The translations under genes and the position numbers were made by a program. From Trichosporon coremiiforme (lineage: Eukaryota > Basidiomycota > Tremellomycetes > Trichosporonales > Trichosporonaceae), in the NCBI GenBank assembly GCA_039545355.1, contig BCJJ01000022.1, positions 1 through 64,000 of the forward strand: DNA of 64,000 nt, read 5' to 3'. This document shows, piece after piece, positions 57,268-64,000 of the stretch (positions within the stretch are counted from its first letter, which is position 1; each line of letters starts with the position of its first letter). The notes beneath the pieces are model-generated. The model was not told the DNA's origin. It searched no databases and saw only the letters and a program-made list of their open reading frames with translations.

Positions 57268-57622
57268 GGTTGTGGGGTTGGTGGGTGAGGGGAGCTGGTG
57301 AGGTCACTGAAGCGTCAACAAATATCGCTAGATGGACCTCCACCCCGCTTGGCATATCTGCTCCCGCTAATACCGTTCGGTCACATATCTCCTAATGCTT
57401 CCTCGCCTATCCCTAATCCCACCCTATTCGAAAGGCATTAACTTCGCTCGCTACTTTGCCTCGCGTCCAGGAGATGCCGGGCGTACCTGTCCCCGTCTCC
57501 GAGGTTTATGACGACGTTTCCGGAGTTCCTTTTCGCGCTCCTTTCCCATCACATTCTTCCCCCCAACCTCATCGACAAAAGCGCATGAAAGAGGACGCCT
57601 GAGCCGCTGCTACGTTGGTACC
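57268..57622. other. divergent promoter region, pICln / GEP4-type phosphatase
   Basis: 355 bases between divergent start codons; no motif I can defend. Confidence 0.55.
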
Positions 57623-59052
57623 ATGCCGCTCAAGCTCCCCGCGCCGATCCTCCACCTCGAGGCTGTGTTCCGCCCCTCCCTCTTGCGGCCGGACATCAAG
57701 GCCGCCTCGGTCGACCATGTGGACTGGAACGGCCTCAGGCGCGCGGGCTGGAACGCAGTCGTGATCGACAAGGACAACTGTCTGGTACGTTCTGCTTCTG
57801 AGCGTGGACTCGTGCTGACGTCCAGACCCTCCCGAATGTGGACAAGATCTGGCCCCCGTTTGCGCCAGGATGGGAGAACTGCAAGCGCGCCTTTCCCGGA
57901 CGAACACTGATCGTGTCCAACTCTGCCGGCTCGTCCAAGGACCGGGGCGGGATCGGCGCCGAGTCGCTCAGCATGCAGCTGCAGGCTCCCGTGCTCGCGC
58001 ACCGGCGGCCGAAACCCGCCTGCGCCTCCGACATTATCGACTACTTCAAGGGCCGGCTGCCGCTCCGGACGGGGCGGCAGATCAGCCCGGCCGTCCAAGC
58101 AGCCGCTAGGGAGGAGGACGCGGCCGAGCGATTCCTCCTGGACCGGTGGCGGGGGGATGTCGAGCATGGCCCGCTGTGTGGAGAGTTGCAGAAACCCGTG
58201 AAAGAGGGAGACGACCTGGAGGCCAAGATGGTCGCGGCGCAGCATGCCGGATCGGGGCGGTATAACAAGGAGCCGGAGCAGCCGGAGAAGGCTGAGGACC
58301 AGGCTGCGGCCAGCAGCCAGCGCGACGCCAAGCGGAGCGCCCACGACAACGAGGTGGACAAGACCGCCCAGCGAGAGGAACATGCGAAGACGCACAAGTT
58401 CCCTGCAACCGCCGAGGGCGAGGTGGAACCGCTGCGCGTCCTCGTCGTCGGCGACAGGAAGTTCACCGACGTCCTCCTCGCCCGCCGCCTGGCGCTGTAC
58501 CCCGACGTCGTGGCTCTCAGTATCCAGACGACGGAGCTCGCGCAGCCCAAGGACGTCCGTCTCCTCCGCCGCTTCGAGGACCGGCTCGCGGGACCGAGGG
58601 AGGATCCCGCCGGCGCGCCGTGGGAGGCGTATGTCCGTGTTGACGCGCCGCCGCCCCCGCCGCCCACGCTCAAGGAGCGCCTCAGTCCCAGCTACATCCT
58701 CGCCGAGCCCGGACCGCCGGTGATCTGGTACGACCCGCGGACGTGGCGATGGCGGCCCATCCTCGCCGCGTCTCTGAACGGGATGGGGCGGGGGATCTCC
58801 TGGCTCTCCGTCGAGAGCGCGAGGGGTGCCAAGGCCGCTTCGGTCTGGTCTGTCGCCAAGATCAAGGAGGCGAACGAGCAGCGCAAGATCCGCGCCGCTG
58901 AGCGCGCCAAGGAGCAGGCGGCCAAGGAGCACGAGGAGAAGGTGAACCAGGTCGAGGGAGAGAAAGGCGAGCAGGAGGAACTCCGGGCCCTCCTCCAGCC
59001 CAAGCAGGCTGTCAAGGGCGAGGTCACCGAGCCCGTGAAGCAGAGCTCGTAG
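57623..59052 (+). CDS. GEP4: mitochondrial PGP phosphatase (GEP4 family), enlarged
   Basis: 462 residues from exons 57623-57784 and 57826-59052 (41-bp intron). HAD-type phosphatase that dephosphorylates phosphatidylglycerophosphate in cardiolipin synthesis on the matrix side of the inner mitochondrial membrane. Motif I is VVIDKDNCLTLP (D49, D51), motif II IVSNSAGSSKD, the motif III Lys lies in HRRPKPAC (~115), and motif IV is VVGDRKFTDVLLA (~263). PEVVALSI-like PDVVALSIQTTE follows. Yeast Gep4 is about 185 residues. Here a ~130-residue charged, low-complexity block (~130-256) separates motifs III and IV, and a Lys/Glu-rich helical tail of ~140 residues is added, ending VKQSS. Confidence 0.88.
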
Positions 59053-59208
59053 AGAAGCATATTTAGACGGACCATAAAATGCATTATTAGCTAAACTTGG
59101 GGCTTGCGACTTGTGAATGCTGGTGGACAGCTGTAGTCGATACCAGATTCCGCGCTCAATCAGACTTATGCTTATCACTTGTGACCTAAAATACATGATT
59201 GCTATCTT

Positions 59209-62200
59209 CTATACTTCTACGGGGGCTTCCTCCTTGACTTCAGCGGCCTCCTCGGCCGCCACGACCGGCTCCTGGTTCTCCGGAACGACCGGCTCCTCGT
59301 CGGGCTGGAGCGCCTCATCAAGGAAGCCCGGGATCATGCGCTCAACACGAGGCGCGCTCGCGTTCCAAAGCTCGATCTGGTCCTGCGTCCTCGTCTCACC
59401 CTGTGCCGGCGGGGGCACGAGCAGCTTGCTCGAGTACATCACAAGCACGACGTTCTTGAGGCTCTCCGCGACCTCGTTCAGCATGTCGCGGTCGCCGCGC
59501 ATAAAGCGCTCCAGCTTGTCGAGCACGCGGACGAACTGAGGTCCAACGACCGACGAGCCGGTGAGACCGACGACGTACTGAAGGAACACCTTGCAGAGGA
59601 GCGGGGCCGCGCGCAGACGCATCTCGATCGCACCCTGTGGATCCCGGTCATACACTTGTGGCTTGAGCAGCTCGTCCAGCACCGGGAAGAGCACGCGGTC
59701 AAAGATGATCGGCAGCGTGTCCGCGTCCGCGGCCATGAGCTGGGGACTGAGAAGGAGGCGCTGCAGATACCCGATCGCGCGGGAGCGGATCTCGCGGTGG
59801 CCGTTCACGCACTGCTTGCTGATGACGAGCAGGGGAGGGAGCCAGAACGTGTTGAAGGCGTCGCGGCTCGTCTTGCCACTTCGCTCGATGAGGCCCGGGA
59901 TCAGGTTGCGCAGCTCGTACAGCGAGTCGAGCGCCGTGAGGCCGCGCTCCAGAGTGGGGCCGAGCGTCGCGCGAACGTCGGCACCACCCCGCCGTGAAGG
60001 CTGACGAGAGGCGGCGGCAGCACCGGCGGCGGTGGCGAACTCATCCAGCAGAGCGACGACACCACTGAAGTTGTCCGTCGTCAGGCCAGGGTGAGTGCCC
60101 GTGACCATCTTCTGGACGATGGACATGGTGACCTTGCTCGCCTCGGGGTGAGCGACAGTCGCGCTGAACAGAGCGAGAATGAGGCCCCACTCGGTCTGCG
60201 ACTTGGCCACACCGGCGTCCTTCTCGAGGATGCGGGCGACACCAGCCATGAGCTGCTCGGAAACACTGTTCAGGACAGTCGACGGCAGAGAACGGAGGAC
60301 GTCCAGGGCAATGTAGAGCTGGTCGCGGAGCTCCGATTGCTCTGAGACAGCGAGACACAGGCGGAGGAGTCCAACGACCGCGCGCTCGATGAGCAGGTCG
60401 GGGTAACTCTGGGCCGAGTTGAGCAGCGCCGAGATATACTCAAAGATGATGGGCCACGACTCGGCAATGTGCTCCTTGCCATGAGCAGCGAGAGACACCA
60501 TCATCTCAAGGTGGAAGGCACAAGCGGGGTCGTACGCCAGCTGTCCATCGAAGTGACGAGGTCCGTCGGGCGTATCGCGAGGCGCCAGCTTCTGCGTCGT
60601 ACGAGCCTCCGCCAACTGGCGGATAGCGCGGAGCGCCGGGATGAGGGAGTCGACGCTGAGAGTAAGGATCTCGGCGTACAGCTCCTCAAGTCGACAGGAG
60701 GCAAGAGAGTCTACAGCAACGAGAGCGTTCTCGATGTCCTCCTCGCTAGCCTCCACAACAACGGGTTCGTTGGTCTGGCCATACGGGCTGAGGAGGTAGG
60801 AAGAGAGGGTCGACAGCAGACCGCTGCCCTCGGGTCGTCGCTCTGGGACAGGCGTGGCAGCCTTGAGAGGGATGGTGGAGGTTCCCGCGAGGAAGTCCTC
60901 CATTTGGAGCATCTCCGACGGCAAGAGAGAGTGGAGGAACAGGGTCTGGAACATCTCAAAGATGAGGGGCCAACCCTCACGGATGTCGTTGCTGTTTCCA
61001 TTCGCGATGGTGAAGAGAACGACAGTCGCAAGCTGGGAGCGGTAGCTCTGACCGAAGTGGATGGCGAGGGGCGATACTGTGAGAGTGACACCGTCGCGCT
61101 CGGCCGTGGGGTGGTTACCCATCTGGTAGCCCTCCGGCGTCTCGTCGAGCAGGCCAGTTGCGGGAGCAAGGGACTGGACGATGTTGTCGAAGACCTCCGG
61201 CATGTTGAAGTGACTTGCGAGAGTGGCGCACTGCCTGAAGCCTGTGATAGCATGCTGGATGACGTGCTCGTCGGCGGACGACATCATGAAAGCGTAGGCG
61301 AGGGACGCCATCATCGGTCGCCATGACATCTTGAACATCTCCCGGTCAAACTGCGCGGTGTTGCAGGTGATGGTGAGACCTGACGTTCGCGAGCGCTGCA
61401 TCAACGTCTTCCACGCGTAGTCGAAGCCGTGCTGGCCGGCGTGCTCCTCCGGGAGAATGATCTCGCGCTTGCGAATGCTGTCGTGGATGGCAGTAAGGTA
61501 CTCGGGATCGAAGTCCTTGCCGTCGTTGCATCCTCGAACGTTGCGCTTGTAGTCCTCGATTGTCATGCGCTTGCGGTTCTGAGGATTGTGCAGATCGGTG
61601 TTGAGCATGATGACCGAGTACGCCAGGACGTAGACAGCGTCCGTGGACGCAATCTCTGGCGGGCTGAACGAGAAGAAGTGATCGGCAAAGACCTCGGTAA
61701 TACGACCGATAGGCTGCGCCTCACCGGGGAGACGGAAAGTCTCGAGCATCTCACGAAGAGCGTCGGCGATGGTCTTGCCCTTGAAGTCAAACAGTCCGAT
61801 GAAGTCCTTCAGAAGCTCGATCTGATCGGGACGCGAGATATAGTCACCAAGCTCACGCTTGTCCAATCGGCTCGACGACTTCAGGAAGCGGGCAGTCGCT
61901 CTTCGCATCCGGTCATCATCGGTGCCAGGTCCATCGTCGGGCACGATCACGCCGTTCTTGCGGAGGAACTCCAGTCCTACCTTCGGCTTGACGTTGAATT
62001 GCTCGATACCGGCGATGAGAACAGCTTTCCTGTCCTTGTCCTTGGCGAGCTCCTCAACTGGGACCGCGCTGGTCGGCCAGGGTTCATCGCCGAACTCCAG
62101 TCGCAGCGCCATGGAGCCGATGAACGACAGGAGAATCTCTAGACAGAGGAGCTGAGAGTTGTCGAGACCGTCAAATTGGGTCGATCCGTCCTGTTTCGGG

Positions 62201-63912
62201 GGACCGGCGGGGAAGACACCCCGTGTGAGGAAGGCGATCAGCCGCTCAAAGATATCCTCACTGTCCACTGAGCAGTCAAAGTTGACATAGCAGTCGACCA
62301 TGAAGCTGGGGCGCGTCGCGATCTGCGCAAGACTCTCGAGCCACAGCTCCTTCGACTGCGCAGGCATTGGGGGCAGCATCGCAAACGGCTTGGGGGTCGA
62401 CGTAGGCGGCGTCTGCGACTTGTCGCCCTCAACGCTTCCATCGGCGCCCACTGTTGGCCGCGGTGATGTCGGGCGAGAGATATCACGGAGGTGCGGAGGA
62501 AGGGGCGAAGGCGTCGGCGGCGTGAGGCGGTCGATCAGGTACGAGAGGAAGAGTTCGAGCTGCGGCTTCAGGTGAGGAAGCAAGGTCGCGAAGAGAGTCG
62601 AAGTAGTACGTAATGACGAGGTGAGGAGGACTGGCGAGTCGGCGCGTGTCAACTGGAAGAGATATCGGCATCCCTCATCGCGCACGCCCTCGCGAAGTTC
62701 AGGCCAAGTACCGATGGACTTGCCACCGACCTCGAGGGCCGCGTTCAGGACCGCAAGGGCGGACATACGCATAGAGTCGGTGTGAGCTTGGTCGGTCGGG
62801 TTGAGGAGCGCGATCAGAACTCGGAGCAGTTCTAACATGGTCGGCAGTCCGTAGGGCAAGAACTGAGGCGGCTCGGGCTCGTCAGCAGCCTCACTCGCGG
62901 CCGGTGGCGGCTTGACAGCATCGGCAGCCTTCCCAAGCAGTGATGGCTCTGCCTCGTCTTCTTGCTTCTCCTCGGCTGGTTCCTCTTCGCTGCTCTTGCC
63001 TTCCTCAACAGGAGGCTCCTCTGTCGTCTGCTCCACAGCTTGTTCAGCCGTTGCCTCCTCTTCGGCGATCTCCTTCTGCGTGGCGACAACGACGGTCTCC
63101 TTCACCTTGTCGGCGTCTGAGCGCGACTTGAGTGCCAATTCGACGTCCTCGGGGCGGAGCGACTTCAGGCGCAGGAATGTCGTACGGGTAATTGCCTGCA
63201 CACACAGCTGCGCCGTGCCTCGCAGACCCTCGCTCAGGCGTCCGCGAGCGAGCATGCCCAGGCCGACTTCGAGGAGCTCGCAGACACCTTCGTCGCCCAT
63301 GTGGTCAAGCAGGCTCTGCGGAACAGCGGTCGTTCCAGCCCTACTGGGGAGGGTGGGGATGGTAAGGGCCTCGATGACCCTCAGCAGCCGCAGGAGAACA
63401 AGCTCATCCTGCTGGGGGGAACTTGACGGGAAGCGACACTGCGCGAGAGCGGCGGTGACGTGGGCCAGTGCAATCTGGAGGGGCGACGCGGGGCTGATGA
63501 CCGGCGGCTTGGTGGCCGGGAAGTAGAGAGGAAGAATGTGGATCGACAGTGAGTGAAGCGAGGTGAGTGACAGACTGGTAATCGGTCCAGACGTCAGCGG
63601 CGAGCGGACAAGTGCGATGAACGGGTCGACAATATCCAGCGGCGTCAGGGTCGTAATATCGATAACACCGGCAAGCGATCGCCGGAGCTCAACAAAGCCG
63701 AGCATGAGATCGCCGTCATCGTCAGAGTGTCGCTTTCCTTTTGTCAGGGGAGAGACGCGTTTTCCACGAGCCGAAACGGACGGCACCCCGGCGCCGTATC
63801 CCGAGTTGGAAACATGGGCCCAACGTTGGTTCCGGCGCATGGCCGAGGTCACCGTCTGGATCTCCTGGAGGAGAAGGGTGACCGGAGAGAGGTCGAGGTC
63901 GAGCGTCGTCAT
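59209..63912 (-). CDS. Arf guanine-nucleotide exchange factor, GEA/GBF1 class
   Basis: 1567 residues in one uninterrupted frame from ATG 63912. Activates Arf at Golgi/ER-Golgi membranes for COPI budding. N-terminal DCB region (LLQEIQTVTSAMRRNQRW...LGFVELRRSLAG), HUS region (~560-620, SKELWLESLAQIATRPSFMVDCYVNFDC), then Sec7 (~627-815) with RKNGVIVPDD, the glutamic finger FRLPGEAQPIGRITEVF (Glu ~730), and AYSVIMLNTDLHNPQ. C-terminal HDS regions follow (PHFDGQLAYDPACAFHLEMM). Acidic/Glu-rich inserts lie near 270-330 and at the end. The frame is open upstream of ATG 63912 with a possible acceptor, and GTACGT on the minus strand near 63992 could be a donor, so the true first exon may lie outside the window. 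Confidence 0.93.
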   Translation of the reverse strand: MTTLDLDLSPVTLLLQEIQTVTSAMRRNQRWAHVSNSGYGAGVPSVSARGKRVSPLTKGKRHSDDDGDLMLGFVELRRSLAGVIDITTLTPLDIVDPFIALVRSPLTSGPITSLSLTSLHSLSIHILPLYFPATKPPVISPASPLQIALAHVTAALAQCRFPSSSPQQDELVLLRLLRVIEALTIPTLPSRAGTTAVPQSLLDHMGDEGVCELLEVGLGMLARGRLSEGLRGTAQLCVQAITRTTFLRLKSLRPEDVELALKSRSDADKVKETVVVATQKEIAEEEATAEQAVEQTTEEPPVEEGKSSEEEPAEEKQEDEAEPSLLGKAADAVKPPPAASEAADEPEPPQFLPYGLPTMLELLRVLIALLNPTDQAHTDSMRMSALAVLNAALEVGGKSIGTWPELREGVRDEGCRYLFQLTRADSPVLLTSSLRTTSTLFATLLPHLKPQLELFLSYLIDRLTPPTPSPLPPHLRDISRPTSPRPTVGADGSVEGDKSQTPPTSTPKPFAMLPPMPAQSKELWLESLAQIATRPSFMVDCYVNFDCSVDSEDIFERLIAFLTRGVFPAGPPKQDGSTQFDGLDNSQLLCLEILLSFIGSMALRLEFGDEPWPTSAVPVEELAKDKDRKAVLIAGIEQFNVKPKVGLEFLRKNGVIVPDDGPGTDDDRMRRATARFLKSSSRLDKRELGDYISRPDQIELLKDFIGLFDFKGKTIADALREMLETFRLPGEAQPIGRITEVFADHFFSFSPPEIASTDAVYVLAYSVIMLNTDLHNPQNRKRMTIEDYKRNVRGCNDGKDFDPEYLTAIHDSIRKREIILPEEHAGQHGFDYAWKTLMQRSRTSGLTITCNTAQFDREMFKMSWRPMMASLAYAFMMSSADEHVIQHAITGFRQCATLASHFNMPEVFDNIVQSLAPATGLLDETPEGYQMGNHPTAERDGVTLTVSPLAIHFGQSYRSQLATVVLFTIANGNSNDIREGWPLIFEMFQTLFLHSLLPSEMLQMEDFLAGTSTIPLKAATPVPERRPEGSGLLSTLSSYLLSPYGQTNEPVVVEASEEDIENALVAVDSLASCRLEELYAEILTLSVDSLIPALRAIRQLAEARTTQKLAPRDTPDGPRHFDGQLAYDPACAFHLEMMVSLAAHGKEHIAESWPIIFEYISALLNSAQSYPDLLIERAVVGLLRLCLAVSEQSELRDQLYIALDVLRSLPSTVLNSVSEQLMAGVARILEKDAGVAKSQTEWGLILALFSATVAHPEASKVTMSIVQKMVTGTHPGLTTDNFSGVVALLDEFATAAGAAAASRQPSRRGGADVRATLGPTLERGLTALDSLYELRNLIPGLIERSGKTSRDAFNTFWLPPLLVISKQCVNGHREIRSRAIGYLQRLLLSPQLMAADADTLPIIFDRVLFPVLDELLKPQVYDRDPQGAIEMRLRAAPLLCKVFLQYVVGLTGSSVVGPQFVRVLDKLERFMRGDRDMLNEVAESLKNVVLVMYSSKLLVPPPAQGETRTQDQIELWNASAPRVERMIPGFLDEALQPDEEPVVPENQEPVVAAEEAAEVKEEAPVEV

Positions 63913-64000
63913 GATGGCGCGGAGTTGCTCGGAGCTCGGCCTCGTCGATTTATGAAGCTGTATTGCTCGTAAATGAGATCGATGACACGTACCTCGGACA

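Noticed and set aside
57610..59196. 528-codon minus-strand frame
   Set aside because: Antisense shadow of the GEP4-type gene, whose catalytic motifs are on the plus strand.

Overview
The window is fungal nuclear DNA. Its GC-rich, intron-bearing genes carry mostly short introns (29-90 bp; some 140-310 bp) with GTGAGT/GTAAGT donors and CTNAC-type branch points close to the acceptor. With the gene content (NDR kinase, Rac1, Msb1-like, GEA/GBF1 Arf-GEF, ACS-family transporter), this suggests a basidiomycete, probably a tremellomycete of the Trichosporonales type. That taxon is inference from style and protein resemblance; no database was searched.

Layout. 0-8 kb: ribosomal protein eS30 with a snR60/U80-type box C/D snoRNA in its third intron, a large NDR/LATS-family kinase (-), and a bHLH factor (-). 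8-19 kb: two long gene-poor stretches around one protein with a tandem helical repeat (13.0-15.2 kb); the second stretch holds a ~66-bp tandem repeat and a G-run scaffold gap (15.9 kb). 19-23 kb: a six-exon Msb1/Mug8-like polarity protein. 24-38 kb: a run of metabolic genes, namely two paralogous zinc alcohol dehydrogenases, an HPP membrane protein, a small unknown, a membrane glycosyltransferase-like protein, a D-erythronate-dehydrogenase-like SDR, an anion:cation symporter and a secreted GH5 glycosidase. 38-41 kb: OLA1 (with an in-frame upstream start giving a mitochondrial-type presequence) and a five-exon cytidine deaminase. 42-44 kb: a small membrane/coiled-coil protein gene and, next to it, what looks like a decayed relative. 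45-47 kb: a basic-region putative regulator. 47-54.6 kb: a 7.3-kb interval with no gene I can support. 54.6-64 kb: Rac1, pICln, a GEP4-type PGP phosphatase with a large insertion, and a GEA/GBF1 Arf-GEF whose 5' end may lie beyond the window.

Functional themes: cell polarity and morphogenesis (NDR kinase, Msb1-like, Rac1), membrane traffic and lipids (GEA/GBF1, GEP4), and a possible sugar-acid/polyol utilisation neighbourhood (24-38 kb). Exon joins were worked out by hand from splice sites and reading frame; every multi-exon model given closes in frame to a multiple of three. No rRNA, tRNA, transposon or CRISPR array was found.
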